Notes: generated by a model not told the origin, from the letters alone. A stretch of DNA of 64,000 bases from Staphylococcus borealis (GCF_001224225.1 NZ_CUEE01000002.1:186001-250000), one strand, 5' to 3'. Positions 21,158 through 31,442 are shown, counted from the first letter of the stretch. Program-made: numbers and translations.

Positions 21158-22816
21158 ATGATTAGCAAAATTAATGGTAAATTATTTGCCGATATGATAA
21201 TACAAGGGGCACAAAATTTATCTAATAATGCAGATTTAGTAGATTCTTTAAATGTATACCCTGTGCCAGATGGTGATACAGGTACTAATATGAATCTTAC
21301 AATTACTTCTGGACGTGAGGAAGTTGAAAATAATTTATCTCAAAGTATTGGTGAATTAGGGAAGACATTCTCTAAAGGATTACTTATGGGTGCTCGAGGT
21401 AACTCAGGTGTAATTCTTTCTCAATTATTTAGAGGATTCTGTAAAAATATTGAAACTGAAAATGAAATTAATGCACAACAACTTGCTAATAGTTTCCAAG
21501 CAGGTGTTGACACTGCTTATAAAGCTGTAATGAAACCAGTCGAAGGGACAATCTTAACTGTTGCTAAAGATGCAGCCAAGGCAGCGGTTAATAAAGCTGA
21601 AGAAACAGATGATTGTGTTGAAGTTATGGAATATACAATTGCAGAAGCTGAAAAGTCATTAAATAATACACCCAATTTACTTGCTGTATTAAAAGAAGTT
21701 GGCGTAGTTGATAGTGGTGGTAAAGGGCTATTATGTGTTTATGAAGGTTTCTTAAAAGGTTTAACAGGCCAAACGATTGAAGTGAAAAAAGAAAAATTAA
21801 ACACAGAAGAGTTAGTGCATGAAGAGCATGACTTCCATGGCGTAATTAACACTGAAGACATTAAGTATGGCTATTGTACTGAAATGATGGTACGTTTTGG
21901 AAAAGATAAAAGAGAATTTGATGAGCAAACATTTAGAACAGATATGAGTCATTTTGGTGATTCATTACTCGTTATTAATGACGATGAAATTGTAAAAGTC
22001 CATGTACATACTGAAACACCAGGTGATGTGTTTAACTATGGTCAAGAGTATGGTGAGCTTATTAAATTAAAAGTTGAAAATATGCGTGAACAACATCGTG
22101 AAGTCATTAGAAAAGAAAAGCAAAATCATCAATCAGACCAACAAGAAGAATCAAAAACAGTTGAAACAGCAATTATTGCTATTTCTATGGGTGATGGCAT
22201 TTCAGAATTATTTACATCTATGGGTGCGACACATATTATAAGCGGTGGACAAACAATGAATCCATCTACTGAAGACATTGTAAAGGTCATTGAACAATCT
22301 CAATGTAAACGTGCCATTATTTTACCAAATAATAAAAATATAAGAATGTCGAGTGATCAAGCTGCAACTTTAGTTGAAGCAGATACAGTTGTAATTCCTA
22401 CAACATCTATTCCACAAGGTATTGCGGCGTTGTTCCAATACGATCCATCATCATCACTTGAAGATAATCAATCTCACATGACAACAGCTTTAGATAGTGT
22501 GAAATCTGGATCAGTAACATTTGCTGTTCGTGACACTAAAATTGATGGCGTAGAGATTAAAAAAGGCGAATTCATGGGATTATCTGAAAGTAAAATTGTG
22601 ACAAGCAACGATGATGAGTTTGCGACAATCACAGGTTTACTTAAAGCGATGCTAAATGAAGATAGTGAAATCTTAACTATTATCGCTGGTGAGGATGCAA
22701 ATACTGAAACCTCAGATAAATTAGTAGAGTGGGTTGAAAGCGAATATCCAGACGTTGAAGTAGAAGAACATAACGGTGGCCAACCTATCTATCAATATTT
22801 ATTCTCAGTCGAATAA
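21158..22816 (+). CDS. fakA: Fatty acid kinase ATP-binding subunit
   Basis: FakA phosphorylates fatty acids bound to a FakB protein, feeding exogenous fatty acids to PlsX/PlsY for phospholipid synthesis, and it also influences virulence regulation in staphylococci. The N-terminal DAK2 (DhaL-like) domain covers about residues 1-200 with the Mg-ATP motif [11 protein letters not shown] and the [12 protein letters not shown] loop. The middle and C-terminal domains are DegV-like and help bind FakB. Length is 552 residues. It has the start site AGGAGG and its own terminator. Confidence 0.96.
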   Translation: MISKINGKLFADMIIQGAQNLSNNADLVDSLNVYPVPDGDTGTNMNLTITSGREEVENNLSQSIGELGKTFSKGLLMGARGNSGVILSQLFRGFCKNIETENEINAQQLANSFQAGVDTAYKAVMKPVEGTILTVAKDAAKAAVNKAEETDDCVEVMEYTIAEAEKSLNNTPNLLAVLKEVGVVDSGGKGLLCVYEGFLKGLTGQTIEVKKEKLNTEELVHEEHDFHGVINTEDIKYGYCTEMMVRFGKDKREFDEQTFRTDMSHFGDSLLVINDDEIVKVHVHTETPGDVFNYGQEYGELIKLKVENMREQHREVIRKEKQNHQSDQQEESKTVETAIIAISMGDGISELFTSMGATHIISGGQTMNPSTEDIVKVIEQSQCKRAIILPNNKNIRMSSDQAATLVEADTVVIPTTSIPQGIAALFQYDPSSSLEDNQSHMTTALDSVKSGSVTFAVRDTKIDGVEIKKGEFMGLSESKIVTSNDDEFATITGLLKAMLNEDSEILTIIAGEDANTETSDKLVEWVESEYPDVEVEEHNGGQPIYQYLFSVE

Positions 22817-22873
22817 ATATCAATTGAAAAGCTATGAAGGGTCCTGGACATAAAGTTCCTGGATGAGTAAATT

Positions 22874-22914
22874 AAGGCAATTTCTATTGAAATAATATAG
22901 AAATTGCCTTTTTT
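22874..22914 (+). terminator. Intrinsic terminator after fakA
   Basis: Perfect arms AAGGCAATTTCTAT (22874-22887) and ATAGAAATTGCCTT (22897-22910) run into TTTT. The T-run passes straight into a fragment of an IS1182-type transposase end (22915-22963). Confidence 0.9.
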
Positions 22915-22965
22915 ATATTTTTTGATTATTTTTAGCTCATTGAGTTGTTACTTTCCTTATATTAA
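22911..22965. repeat. Direct repeat copy 1: short piece of IS1182-family transposase 3' end
   Basis: This 55-bp piece recurs almost unchanged at 23175-23229, on the other side of the STAR-like repeat. Read on the minus strand it gives NIRKVTTQ, a stop, then AKNNQK, which matches the C-terminal end of the larger transposase remnant next door (NIIKVTTQRAENNQK). It abuts the fakA terminator hairpin. Confidence 0.75.
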
Positions 22966-23178
22966 GAGGCTGGGACAAAAATAATATAATGAAGCTATTT
23001 TGCAACTTCGCAGTAGCTGACTGAACTGAGAAGGCGCTTTAATCAAGCTTTTCTCAGTTCTAGTCATCCTTGCGGGCGGGGCCCCAACAAAGAGAATTTC
23101 ATCAAGAAATTCTACAAGCAAAGCAAGCTGGGAGAGGGACGACGAATTTAAAAGAATTCTGTTCCACTCCCTTTTTTT
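22966..23178. repeat. STAR-like intergenic repeat, copy A (full form)
   Basis: A GC-rich structured intergenic repeat. It starts GAGGCTGGGAC and contains a hairpin GAACTGAGAA (23023-23032)/TTCTCAGTTC (23051-23060), a GGGCGGGGCCCCAACAAA core (about 23074-23091) whose complement fits the Staphylococcus aureus repeat (STAR) consensus TTGTTGGGGCCC, a GAATTTC/GAAATTC hairpin, and a terminator-like end. Copy B (24532-24666) shares its two ends but lacks the core; copy C (38108-38201) shares the core and right end. A 77-codon open frame across it is an artefact of base composition. Confidence 0.8.
23130..23178 (+). terminator. Terminator-like hairpin at the right end of repeat copy A
   Basis: GGGAGAGGGAC at 23130-23140 pairs with GTTCCACTCCC (23161-23171), with a GAATT/AATTC inner stem, and is followed by seven T. 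The second copy of the IS1182 3' end begins directly after the T-run. Confidence 0.75.
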
Positions 23179-23229
23179 ATATTTTTTTGATTATTTTCAG
23201 CTCGTTGAGTTGTTACTTTTATTATATTA
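23175..23229. repeat. Direct repeat copy 2 (end of IS1182-family remnant)
   Basis: Near-identical to 22911-22965, differing in homopolymer length and a few bases. Here it is continuous with the longer transposase remnant, so this copy is in its original context. Confidence 0.7.
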
Positions 23230-23580
23230 AGCGTTATTCATATAAAACCAAGTTCTCTTTTGACTTTATTTATCCCTTGGACAGACATCTGAGTGAAACT
23301 TAAGATCGCCTTCATAAATCCAAAAGTCAGCACCACATCAATTTTGCTTTGACTGTAGATGATTATCGTTTCTAGTTCTGAAAGCTTTTTGTTAATTTGG
23401 GATTTAAAATACTCCCAGTTTTAATTCTTCATTATTTTTATTTGTTTTTGAATTGAAGTTTATACATTGATTCTTCAGCGGACATTCTGAACAAACATCA
23501 CATTCATATAATTTGAAGTCCCATTTAAAACTTACTTATCATAGCGATAGATATACCGTTTAAAACATAAAATAGTGCAT
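23181..23580 (-). pseudogene. Decayed 3' part of an IS1182-family transposase
   Basis: Translating the minus strand in shifting frames gives consecutive transposase pieces: FKRYIYRYDK, then FKWDFKLYECDVCSECPLKN, then NWEYFKSQINKKLSE and SKIDVVLTFGFMKAILSF, then KVKRELGFI-stop-ITLNIIKV. The CxxCxxCPLKxxC cysteine cluster and the DVxxxFGFMKAIL segment are diagnostic of the IS1182/IS1272-type transposases common in staphylococci. There are at least two frameshifts and two in-frame stops, and roughly the first two thirds of the gene is absent, so it cannot be active. It ends about 110 bp before the nuclease gene and marks an old insertion here. Confidence 0.85.
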
Positions 23581-23689
23581 ATCTACATGTGTTTAATGAT
23601 TACAAAAAATATAAATATTAAAATTTTAATAGTATTTTTAATGTGTATTAGTATAAAATATATGTATATTAAACAATAGGAGTATGCAC

Positions 23690-24505
23690 ATGGGAAATAT
23701 ACTTTTAGTAGTTATTGGTCTTAGTATCATATGTTTTATATTAATGCTTTTTAAAAAGAAAACAATTGCTGTTACAGCTTTGGCGGTTTTAATCACAACA
23801 TCATCTACACTTATAGCATTGCCACTCAATAGAGTTAATGCACAAAGTAGTGCACTTACTAAAGAGAAAGTTAAATTTGTTAAAGGTATTGATGGAGACA
23901 CTGTTCAATTACTTTATAAAGGGAAGAAATCAACCTTTAGATTATTGTTGATTGATACACCTGAAACTAAGGATCCACGAAAGCCTGTTCAAAAATATGG
24001 TCCGGAGGCTAGTCAATTTACAACACGAATGTTGGCTAATGCGCGTACGGTACAAGTTCAATTTGATCGTGGTCAACGAACAGATAAATATGGTCGTTAT
24101 TTAGCATACGTTTATGCAGATGGTAGAATGGTTAATGAAGCGGTTGTTAGACAAGGATTAGCTAGAGTGACTTATATCTATCCGCCGAACAATACATTTG
24201 AACAAATGTTAAAGGTAAGCCAATCCAAAGCACAAGCTGAAAAGCTAAATATATGGTCTACAACAACGTCGAACACGAAAGCTAAGACGGGTCAAACATC
24301 ATCTACAAAAGCATCTGTAAAATCATCAACTAAACCGAAAACATCAACGTCGTCAACTTCAAAGACAACGAAAAAGCAATCAACAGAAAATTATAAAAAT
24401 TGCACTTTATTAAGAAAGAAATATCCAAATGGTGTGAAAAAGGGTCATCCTGCTTATCAAACAAAGTTTGACCGCGATAAAGATGGATGGGCATGTGAAC
24501 GTTAA
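23690..24505 (+). CDS. Thermonuclease-family nuclease with C-terminal Excalibur domain, membrane-anchored or secreted
   Basis: A 271-residue nuclease. Two hydrophobic segments at 4-20 and 25-45, the second ending near NAQSS, suggest export or membrane anchoring. The SNase domain (about 60-190) keeps every catalytic position of S. aureus nuclease: Asp68, Asp70, Arg84, Asp89, Thr90, Glu92 and Arg136, with the GQRTDKYGR motif. A Ser/Thr/Lys-rich linker (about 192-232) leads to an Excalibur domain (Cys238 to Cys269) with the calcium-type [10 protein letters not shown] loop. The ATG at 23690 is chosen because AGGAG (23678-23682) lies seven bases upstream; the ATG at 23684 is too close. Repeats and an IS remnant around it suggest acquisition. 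Confidence 0.93.
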   Translation: MGNILLVVIGLSIICFILMLFKKKTIAVTALAVLITTSSTLIALPLNRVNAQSSALTKEKVKFVKGIDGDTVQLLYKGKKSTFRLLLIDTPETKDPRKPVQKYGPEASQFTTRMLANARTVQVQFDRGQRTDKYGRYLAYVYADGRMVNEAVVRQGLARVTYIYPPNNTFEQMLKVSQSKAQAEKLNIWSTTTSNTKAKTGQTSSTKASVKSSTKPKTSTSSTSKTTKKQSTENYKNCTLLRKKYPNGVKKGHPAYQTKFDRDKDGWACER

Positions 24506-24531
24506 ACATGTATCGTTCAGTGAATTAGAGT

Positions 24532-24666
24532 GAGGCTTGAACATAAATAATATAATAAAGCTATTTTGCAAATTCGCAGTAGCTGACTGTACTGAGAAGA
24601 CGCTTAAAGCAAGCTGGGGGTGGGACGATGAATTCAAAAAGAATTCTGTCCCACTCCCGCCTTTTT
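24532..24666. repeat. STAR-like intergenic repeat, copy B (short form)
   Basis: It has the same orientation and left part as copy A (GAGGC, then AATAATATAAT, AGCTATTTTGCAA, TTCGCAGTAGCTGACTG) and the same right-hand hairpin, but lacks the roughly 80-bp GC-rich core between GCGCTT and AAGCAAGCTGGG. With copy A it brackets the IS1182 remnant and the nuclease gene as direct repeats. Confidence 0.8.
24616..24665 (+). terminator. Terminator at the right end of repeat copy B, after the nuclease gene
   Basis: GGGGGTGGGAC (24616-24626) pairs with GTCCCACTCCC (24648-24658), with a perfect GAATTC inner stem, followed by GCC and five T. It would terminate the nuclease transcript. Confidence 0.8.
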
Positions 24667-24749
24667 AAATATCAAAGGTTTAACAATCAATTATTCTGCT
24701 TAATCATGATAAAATAAATATTAATATTATAAATACTAGGTGAGAAGTT

Positions 24750-26801
24750 ATGTCTAAAGTCAATTTAATAGAAAGTCCATATCCGCTTCAAAAGATTAAA
24801 GGGCTAGGACCAAAACGAATTGCTTTATTGCAAGAACTCAATATTAATACGGTAGAAGACTTGGTGCTTTATTTACCGAGTCGCTATGAAGATAATACAG
24901 TTGTAGACTTAAATATGGCTGAAGATCAATCTACAGTGACAGTTGTTGGAGAAGTTTATTCTATGCCGACGGTTGCTTTTTTCGGAAGAAATAAATCGAA
25001 GTTAACAGTCCATTTAATGGTGGACAATATCGCAGTTAAATGTGTCTTCTTTAATCAACCATACTTAAAAAAGAAAATTGAACTTCATGGTACGGTAACT
25101 GTTAAAGGAAAATGGAATCGTGCGAAACAAGAAATTAACGGAAATCGTATGTTCTTTAATGCACAGTCTCAAGATGCATCTGAAGTTAAATTAGAACCTG
25201 TGTATCGTATCAAAGAGGGCATTAAACAAAAGCAAATGCGAGATATGATTTATCAAACGTTAGATGATGTTACGATACATGAATGGTTGACAGATGAATT
25301 AAGACAGAAGTATAAATTAGAATCTTTATCTGATACCATACATGCACTGCACCATCCTAAAGATCGCCATGACTTATTACGTGCTAGACGGACGTATGCC
25401 TTTACCGAATTATTCATGTTTGAATTACGAATGCAATGGTTGAATCGTCTAGAGAAGACATCGGACGAAGCCATTGAAATCAACTACGACATCCAAAAGG
25501 TAAAAGCGTTTATAGAAACATTACCTTTTGAGTTAACGGATGCGCAAAAAAAGAGTGTGAACGAAATCTTTAGAGATTTGAAAGCACCGATTCGCATGCA
25601 TCGATTATTGCAAGGTGATGTAGGTTCAGGGAAGACAGTTGTTGCTGCTATATGTATGTATGCGTTAAAAACAGCTGGATATCAGTCTGCGCTAATGGTT
25701 CCTACTGAAATTCTAGCGGAGCAACACGCAAATAGTTTAACTGAGTTATTTGGAGACTATATGAACGTCGCATTATTAACTGGATCTGTTAAAGGTAAAA
25801 AAAGAAAAGTCCTCTTAGAACAATTAGAGAATGGCACCATTGATTGTCTAATAGGTACACATGCGCTTATACAAGATGATGTAGCATTTCAAAATGTAGG
25901 ACTGGTTATTACCGATGAACAACACCGTTTTGGGGTCAATCAACGTCAACTGTTAAGAGAAAAAGGAGCGATGACGAACGTCCTCTTCATGACAGCGACA
26001 CCGATTCCTAGAACCCTAGCTATTTCAGTATTTGGTGAAATGGATGTTTCATCTATTAAACAGTTACCCAAAGGGCGTAAACCGATTATTACGAACTGGG
26101 CAAAACACGAGCAATACGAACAAGTGCTGTCTCAAATGACAACGGAACTTAAAAAAGGTCGTCAAGCTTATGTGATTTGTCCGCTCATTGAAAGTTCGGA
26201 ACATTTAGATGATGTACAAAATGTAGTTGAGTTGTACGACTCACTTCAAGCCTATTATGGAGAGGGGAGCGTCGGTTTATTACACGGCAAAATGTCGGCT
26301 GAAGAGAAAGATGAAGTTATGACGCGTTTTAGTCAACATGATATAGACATTCTTGTCTCTACAACTGTAGTAGAAGTTGGTGTCAATGTACCGAACGCAA
26401 CGTTTATGATGATTTATGATGCAGATCGATTTGGACTATCTACTTTACATCAGTTAAGAGGTCGTGTTGGACGAAGCGAACATCAAAGTTATTGCGTACT
26501 TATTGCGTCACCTAAGACGGAAACAGGAATAGAACGAATGACTATAATGACGCAAACAACGGATGGTTTTGAGTTGAGTGAACGTGATTTAGAAATGCGT
26601 GGACCCGGAGATTTCTTCGGTGTTAAACAAAGTGGTTTACCGGATTTCATGGTAGCGAATATTGTGGAAGATTATCGAATGCTTGAAGTCGCTCGAGATG
26701 AAGCGGCAGAGTTGATTCAATCGGGAGAATTCTTTACAGAAGCATATCAACATTTACGTGATTTTATTGATCAGAATTTACTACATATGAGTTTTGATTA
26801 G
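24750..26801 (+). CDS. recG: ATP-dependent DNA helicase RecG
   Basis: RecG reverses stalled forks and processes branched recombination intermediates. The 683-residue protein has the N-terminal wedge/OB region (KGLGPKR near residue 16), Walker [10 protein letters not shown], the DEQHRFG box (motif II), and the C-terminal [19 protein letters not shown] and TRG-like [18 protein letters not shown] segments. Length is normal. Its own TTAATATTATAAATAC region and a GGTGAGAAG ribosome binding site precede it. Confidence 0.97.
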   Translation: MSKVNLIESPYPLQKIKGLGPKRIALLQELNINTVEDLVLYLPSRYEDNTVVDLNMAEDQSTVTVVGEVYSMPTVAFFGRNKSKLTVHLMVDNIAVKCVFFNQPYLKKKIELHGTVTVKGKWNRAKQEINGNRMFFNAQSQDASEVKLEPVYRIKEGIKQKQMRDMIYQTLDDVTIHEWLTDELRQKYKLESLSDTIHALHHPKDRHDLLRARRTYAFTELFMFELRMQWLNRLEKTSDEAIEINYDIQKVKAFIETLPFELTDAQKKSVNEIFRDLKAPIRMHRLLQGDVGSGKTVVAAICMYALKTAGYQSALMVPTEILAEQHANSLTELFGDYMNVALLTGSVKGKKRKVLLEQLENGTIDCLIGTHALIQDDVAFQNVGLVITDEQHRFGVNQRQLLREKGAMTNVLFMTATPIPRTLAISVFGEMDVSSIKQLPKGRKPIITNWAKHEQYEQVLSQMTTELKKGRQAYVICPLIESSEHLDDVQNVVELYDSLQAYYGEGSVGLLHGKMSAEEKDEVMTRFSQHDIDILVSTTVVEVGVNVPNATFMMIYDADRFGLSTLHQLRGRVGRSEHQSYCVLIASPKTETGIERMTIMTQTTDGFELSERDLEMRGPGDFFGVKQSGLPDFMVANIVEDYRMLEVARDEAAELIQSGEFFTEAYQHLRDFIDQNLLHMSFD

Positions 26802-26852
26802 TGTTTAAAGGTAATTATTTTTAAAAAGTAAAATATAGCACTATGATATTTG

Positions 26853-26882
26853 TTGAGCTTATTAAACGGAAAGTGTTATGAT
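26853..26882 (+). promoter_or_regulatory. Promoter of the fapR-plsX-fabD-fabG operon
   Basis: TTGAGC (26853-26858) and TATGAT (26877-26882) are separated by 18 bases, putting the transcript start near 26889, directly before the FapR operator. Confidence 0.6.
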
Positions 26883-26895
26883 ATGTGAGGAATGT

Positions 26896-26912
26896 TTAAG
26901 ACTTGGTACTAA
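26896..26912 (+). promoter_or_regulatory. FapR operator
   Basis: TTAAGACTTGGTACTAA is a 17-base near-palindrome that matches the known FapR site (TTAGTACCTAGTCTTAA in the other direction) at all but one position. It lies just downstream of the -10 box, so bound FapR would block the operon until malonyl-CoA or malonyl-ACP releases it. FapR therefore controls its own gene and plsX-fabD-fabG. Confidence 0.9.
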
Positions 26913-26936
26913 TTTCGCATTTAAAGGGGGATATAT

Positions 26937-27497
26937 ATGAAATTAAAAAAAGCAGAACGTCGTGAGGCGATTCAAAAAGCAATTGAGCAAAACCCCTTTA
27001 TTACGGATAGTGAATTATGTGAACAGTTTGAAGTAAGTATTCAAACGATACGTTTAGATAGAACAAATCTAAATATTCCAGAACTACGTAAGCGTATTAA
27101 AATAGTAGCTGAGCAAAACTATGAACAAATTCGTGCGCTTGAAGCAAATGAAGTGGTTGGAGATTTAATTCAAGTTGAGCCAGACAGAACTGCACAATCA
27201 CTCATTGAAATCACTGAAGAATCAGTCTTTGCAAAGACACAGATTGCACGAGGTCATGTTTTATTTGCTCAAGCGAATTCGCTTTGTGTCGCTCTAATAC
27301 ATAAATCAACCGTATTAACACAAGAAAGTAATGTCGCTTTTATCGAGAAAGTAAAACTGGATGACACTGTAAGAGCTGAAGCACGCGTTGTTAATAAAAC
27401 AGCGCAACATTATATTATTGAAGTGAATTCATATGTAAGAGATACAATGGTGTTTAAAGGAACGTTTAAAATGTTTTATATAAGCGAGGATGAATAA
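26937..27497 (+). CDS. fapR: Fatty acid and phospholipid biosynthesis repressor FapR
   Basis: FapR represses the fatty acid genes and is released by malonyl-CoA. The 186-residue protein has an N-terminal DeoR-type helix-turn-helix (about 1-60, [18 protein letters not shown]) and a C-terminal hot-dog domain that binds the effector ([19 protein letters not shown]). An AAAGGGGG ribosome binding site precedes the ATG. It leads the lipid operon and has its own operator upstream. Confidence 0.97.
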   Translation: MKLKKAERREAIQKAIEQNPFITDSELCEQFEVSIQTIRLDRTNLNIPELRKRIKIVAEQNYEQIRALEANEVVGDLIQVEPDRTAQSLIEITEESVFAKTQIARGHVLFAQANSLCVALIHKSTVLTQESNVAFIEKVKLDDTVRAEARVVNKTAQHYIIEVNSYVRDTMVFKGTFKMFYISEDE

Positions 27498-27498
27498 C

Positions 27499-28485
27499 AT
27501 GGTTAAGATTGCTATTGATATGATGGGCGGAGATGACGCGCCTGGTATCGTGTTAGAGGCTGTTGAAAAAGCAGTAAATGATTTTAAAGATTTAGAAATA
27601 ATTTTATTTGGAGATAAAAACCAATATACACTCAATCATGAACGAATTGAATTTAGACATTGTTCTGAAAAAATAGAGATGGAAGACGAACCAGTGAGAG
27701 CGATTAAACGTAAAAAAGATAGCTCAATGGTCAGAATGGCTGAAGCAGTGAAAAATGGCGAAGCGGACGGATGTGTTTCTGCGGGTAATACAGGCGCGCT
27801 TATGTCAGCTGGATTGTTTATTGTCGGTCGTATTAAAGGTGTTGCCAGACCAGCCCTTGTAGTAACATTACCAACAATTGATGGTAAAGGTTTTGTATTT
27901 TTAGATGTTGGTGCCAATGCTGATGCAAAACCTGAACATTTATTACAGTATGCGCAACTTGGTAATATCTACGCTAAAAAAATTCGAGGCATTCAAAACC
28001 CTAAGGTCTCATTATTAAATATCGGTACAGAACCAGCTAAAGGTAATACATTGACTAAAAAAGCATATCAATTACTAAAAGATGATCAAAGCTTTAATTT
28101 TGATGGTAACATTGAAGCTAAAACATTAATGGAAGGTAACACTGACGTTGTTGTAACTGATGGCTACACTGGAAATATGGTGCTAAAAAATATCGAAGGT
28201 ACTGCAAAATCCATTGGTAAAATGTTGAAAGAGACATTTTTAGGAAGTTTAAAAAACAAACTTGCTGCATTAGTGTTAAAAAAGGACTTAGACACATTTA
28301 CTAAAAAAATGGATTATGCAGAATACGGTGGTTCGGTATTATTAGGTCTGGATGGTACAGTTGTTAAAGCACATGGTGGTTCTAATGCTCGCGCGTTTTA
28401 TTCTGCAATCCGACAAGCTAAAATTGCCGGTGATGAGAAAATTGTCGAAATTATGAGAGAGACGGTAGGTGAAAAGGATGAGTAA
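27499..28485 (+). CDS. plsX: Acyl-ACP:phosphate acyltransferase
   Basis: PlsX turns acyl-ACP into acyl-phosphate, the donor for PlsY, starting phospholipid synthesis. The product has 328 residues from the ATG at 27499 ([16 protein letters not shown]). An ATG at 27490 is in frame, but its ribosome binding site would touch it; GAGGATG fits 27499. The conserved [18 protein letters not shown] and [10 protein letters not shown] motifs are present. It overlaps fabD by eight bases. Confidence 0.97.
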   Translation: MVKIAIDMMGGDDAPGIVLEAVEKAVNDFKDLEIILFGDKNQYTLNHERIEFRHCSEKIEMEDEPVRAIKRKKDSSMVRMAEAVKNGEADGCVSAGNTGALMSAGLFIVGRIKGVARPALVVTLPTIDGKGFVFLDVGANADAKPEHLLQYAQLGNIYAKKIRGIQNPKVSLLNIGTEPAKGNTLTKKAYQLLKDDQSFNFDGNIEAKTLMEGNTDVVVTDGYTGNMVLKNIEGTAKSIGKMLKETFLGSLKNKLAALVLKKDLDTFTKKMDYAEYGGSVLLGLDGTVVKAHGGSNARAFYSAIRQAKIAGDEKIVEIMRETVGEKDE

Positions 28486-29407
28486 AGTAGCAATTATTTT
28501 CCCGGGTCAAGGTGCACAAAAAGTTGGTATGGCTAGCGATTTATATAATGAAGATACAAAAGCAACAGAGATTCTAAACATAGCACAAGAAGCCGTAGAC
28601 TTCGATTTATTAGAAACAATGTTTACGGATAGTGACAACAAATTAGGCGAAACTGAACATACACAACCAGCTTTATTAACACATAGCATCGCCTTATATC
28701 GTGCCTTAAATTCTATTAATGCTGACTATACGATGGGACATAGTCTAGGTGAATACTCTAGTTTAGTCGCTGCAGGCGTATTAAAGTTTGAGGATGCAGT
28801 TAAGATTGTTCGTAAACGTGGTCAACTCATGGCTCAAGCTTTTCCAAACGGTGTAGGTAGTATGGCAGCTGTATTAGGTTTAAGCTATGAAGAAGTAGAT
28901 AAAATTTGCAAAGACTTATCAACATCTGAAGAACTGATTGAACCTGCGAATATTAACTCCCCTGGACAAATTGTAGTGTCAGGTCATAAATCACTCATTG
29001 ATAAATTAGTTGAAGAAGGTAAATCATTAGGCGCTAAACGTGTCTTGCCTTTAGCAGTTTCTGGCCCATTCCATTCGTCAATGATGCAAGTGATTGAAAA
29101 AGACTTCGAGTCGTATATTAATCAATTTGAGTGGCATGATGCAGCATTCCCTATTGTGCAAAATGTGAATGCGCAAGGTGAAACGGACGCAACAACTATT
29201 AAGCAAAATATGATTAAGCAGTTATATTCACCAGTTGAATTTATCAATTCTGCAGAATGGTTAATTGAGCAAGGCGTCGATCATTTTATAGAAATTGGTC
29301 CAGGCAAAGTGTTATCTGGTTTAATTAAGAAAATCAATCGTGATGTTAAATTAACATCAATTCAAACATTAGAAGATGTGAAAGGTTGGAATAATCATGA
29401 CGAATAA
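28478..29407 (+). CDS. fabD: Malonyl-CoA:ACP transacylase
   Basis: FabD loads malonyl groups on ACP. From the ATG at 28478 the protein has 309 residues ([14 protein letters not shown]). Nucleophile Ser89 sits in GHSLGEY and the partner His is in GPFHSSMM near residue 200. A GTG three codons upstream is open but less likely. It overlaps plsX by eight bases and fabG by eleven, so the lipid genes are translationally coupled. Confidence 0.97.
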   Translation: MSKVAIIFPGQGAQKVGMASDLYNEDTKATEILNIAQEAVDFDLLETMFTDSDNKLGETEHTQPALLTHSIALYRALNSINADYTMGHSLGEYSSLVAAGVLKFEDAVKIVRKRGQLMAQAFPNGVGSMAAVLGLSYEEVDKICKDLSTSEELIEPANINSPGQIVVSGHKSLIDKLVEEGKSLGAKRVLPLAVSGPFHSSMMQVIEKDFESYINQFEWHDAAFPIVQNVNAQGETDATTIKQNMIKQLYSPVEFINSAEWLIEQGVDHFIEIGPGKVLSGLIKKINRDVKLTSIQTLEDVKGWNNHDE

Positions 29408-30134
29408 AAATGCATTAGTAACTGGTGCTTCAAGAGGTATAGGTCGTAGTATTGCATTACAATTAGCTGAAGATGGTTTCAATGTAGCTGTTAACTATGC
29501 TGGTAATAAAGAAAAGGCTGAAGCGGTTGTGTCTGAAATTAAAGCAAAAGGCGTTGAAAGTTTTGCAATTCAAGCTAATGTAGCTGAAGGCGACGAAGTT
29601 AAAGCGATGATTAAAGAAGTCGTTAGTCAATTTGGTTCATTAGATGTCCTTGTAAATAATGCTGGTATCACACGTGATAATTTGTTAATGCGTATGAAAG
29701 AGCATGAATGGGATGATGTAATTAATACAAACTTAAAAGGCACTTTCAATTGTATTCAAAAGGCGACGCCACAAATGCTTCGTCAACGTGGTGGTGCAAT
29801 TATTAACTTATCAAGTATAGTTGGTGCAATGGGTAATCCAGGTCAAGCAAACTATGTCGCTACGAAAGCAGGTATAGAAGGATTAACTAAATCAAGTGCA
29901 CGTGAACTTGCATCACGTGGTATTACTGTAAATGCTGTAGCACCAGGATTTATCGTTTCAGATATGACAGACGCACTTAGTGATGAATTAAAAGCACAAA
30001 TGTTAGAACAAATTCCATTATCTCGATTTGGTCAAGATACAGATATAGCGAATACAGTTGCATTTTTAGCATCTGATAGAGCAAAATACATTACTGGCCA
30101 AACCATTCATGTTAATGGTGGTATGTACATGTAA
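29397..30134 (+). CDS. fabG: 3-oxoacyl-ACP reductase
   Basis: FabG reduces beta-ketoacyl-ACP with NADPH in each elongation cycle. The 245-residue short-chain dehydrogenase has the TGASRGIG cofactor loop (9-16), NNAG (87-90) and the catalytic set Ser140, Tyr153 and Lys157. It starts inside the end of fabD and ends the fapR-controlled operon; acpP follows after 177 bp with its own ribosome binding site and probably its own promoter. Confidence 0.97.
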   Translation: MTNKNALVTGASRGIGRSIALQLAEDGFNVAVNYAGNKEKAEAVVSEIKAKGVESFAIQANVAEGDEVKAMIKEVVSQFGSLDVLVNNAGITRDNLLMRMKEHEWDDVINTNLKGTFNCIQKATPQMLRQRGGAIINLSSIVGAMGNPGQANYVATKAGIEGLTKSSARELASRGITVNAVAPGFIVSDMTDALSDELKAQMLEQIPLSRFGQDTDIANTVAFLASDRAKYITGQTIHVNGGMYM

Positions 30135-30311
30135 TCATCTAAAGTTAGTTAGTTGAAATAAGTTTTATTTCGATAACACTTTGATGAGAAATCGCTTTGT
30201 TAAACAAAATACTATTTATAATGAGTATTTAAGAAATGCTTGTATTTTACCCATTAAAATGGGAAAATATAATAGTCTATGGATAGACACTTTCAAAGGA
30301 GGTGAATCGAC

Positions 30312-30545
30312 GTGGAAAACTTCGATAAAGTAAAAGATATCATCGTTGACCGTTTAGGTGTAGATGCTGACAAAGTAACTGAAGACGCATCTTTCAAAGA
30401 TGATTTAGGCGCTGACTCACTTGATATCGCTGAATTAGTGATGGAATTAGAAGATGAATTTGGTACTGAAATTCCTGATGAAGAAGCTGAAAAAATCAAC
30501 ACTGTTGGTGATGCAGTTAAATACATCAATAGTCTTGAAAAATAA
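30312..30545 (+). CDS. acpP: Acyl carrier protein
   Basis: The 77-residue carrier holds growing acyl chains on a phosphopantetheine at Ser36 ([10 protein letters not shown]). It is strongly acidic, as expected. The start codon is GTG at 30312, offset by an unusually complete ribosome binding site, AAAGGAGGTGA at 30295-30305, six bases upstream, which fits a very abundant protein. A terminator follows. Confidence 0.98.
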   Translation: MENFDKVKDIIVDRLGVDADKVTEDASFKDDLGADSLDIAELVMELEDEFGTEIPDEEAEKINTVGDAVKYINSLEK

Positions 30546-30554
30546 AAAACTTAC

Positions 30555-30589
30555 ATCTGAGTCGTCTACAAGATGGCTCAGATTTTTTT
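30555..30589 (+). terminator. Intrinsic terminator after acpP
   Basis: ATCTGAGTCGTC (from 30555) pairs with GATGGCTCAGAT (to 30583) using two G-T pairs, with a five-base loop and a following run of six T. Confidence 0.9.
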
Positions 30590-30631
30590 CTTAAGAATCA
30601 AACAAAGCATAAATATATGGGAGGTTCTAAT

Positions 30632-31369
30632 GTGGCTAATCCAAAAAAAATAGAAATGGTTAATGATTTTCAACAACAGTTTGCGAAGAAAATGAATGAA
30701 TTAGGATTTACATATTCAAATATCGAGTTATATCAACAAGCATTTTCTCATTCAAGTTTTATCAATGACTTTAATATGGATCGTTTAGCGCATAATGAGC
30801 GACTCGAATTTTTAGGCGATGCGGTATTAGAATTGACGGTATCACGCTACCTTTTTGATAAACATCCAGATCTTCCTGAAGGTAACTTAACAAAAATGCG
30901 TGCAACAATTGTATGTGAGCCCTCACTTGTAATATTTGCTAATAAAATCGAGCTAAATCAACTCATCCTATTAGGTAAAGGTGAAGAAAAAACGGGTGGA
31001 AGAACGCGCCCTTCACTTGTGTCTGACGCATTTGAAGCCTTTGTTGGGGCTTTATATCTCGATCAAGGATTAGATGTCGTATGGCAATTTGCTGAGAAAG
31101 TCATTTTCCCATATGTAGAAGATGATGAATTAGTTGGTGTTGTCGACTTTAAAACACAATTTCAAGAGTATGTTCACAGTCAAAATCGTGGAGATGTAAC
31201 TTATCGATTAATTAAGGAAGAAGGCCCAGCGCATCATCGTTTATTTACATCGGAAGTTATTTTGGAAAATAATGCAGTTGCAACAGGTCAAGGTAAAACT
31301 AAAAAAGAATCTGAACAAAAAGCAGCAGAGCGTGCTTACTCAGAACTTAAGAATAATAGCAGTGTTTAA
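30632..31369 (+). CDS. rnc: Ribonuclease III
   Basis: RNase III cuts double-stranded RNA, including rRNA precursors and sense-antisense pairs. The catalytic domain signature [15 protein letters not shown] is intact, as are the downstream [13 protein letters not shown] acidic residues, and a C-terminal dsRNA-binding domain ends the protein ([18 protein letters not shown]). I choose the GTG at 30632 (245 residues), with GGGAGG at 30619-30624; the ATG at 30617 overlaps that ribosome binding site and so cannot use it. It is grouped with smc and ftsY. Confidence 0.95.
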   Translation: MANPKKIEMVNDFQQQFAKKMNELGFTYSNIELYQQAFSHSSFINDFNMDRLAHNERLEFLGDAVLELTVSRYLFDKHPDLPEGNLTKMRATIVCEPSLVIFANKIELNQLILLGKGEEKTGGRTRPSLVSDAFEAFVGALYLDQGLDVVWQFAEKVIFPYVEDDELVGVVDFKTQFQEYVHSQNRGDVTYRLIKEEGPAHHRLFTSEVILENNAVATGQGKTKKESEQKAAERAYSELKNNSSV

Positions 31370-31442
31370 GATGACCAATCATCTTTAAAATATTGTCCTC
31401 CTCTCAACTAGAATGAGTGGAATGATTAGCAAGGAGAATAGT

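Noticed and set aside
23070..23303. A 77-codon open frame over the STAR-like repeat and IS remnant
   Set aside because: It runs through a structured repeat and into an antisense transposase remnant, has no ribosome binding site, and its product has no recognisable features.
23638..23901. An 87-codon minus-strand frame over the start of the nuclease gene
   Set aside because: It is the antisense of hydrophobic coding sequence and has no ribosome binding site or promoter of its own.
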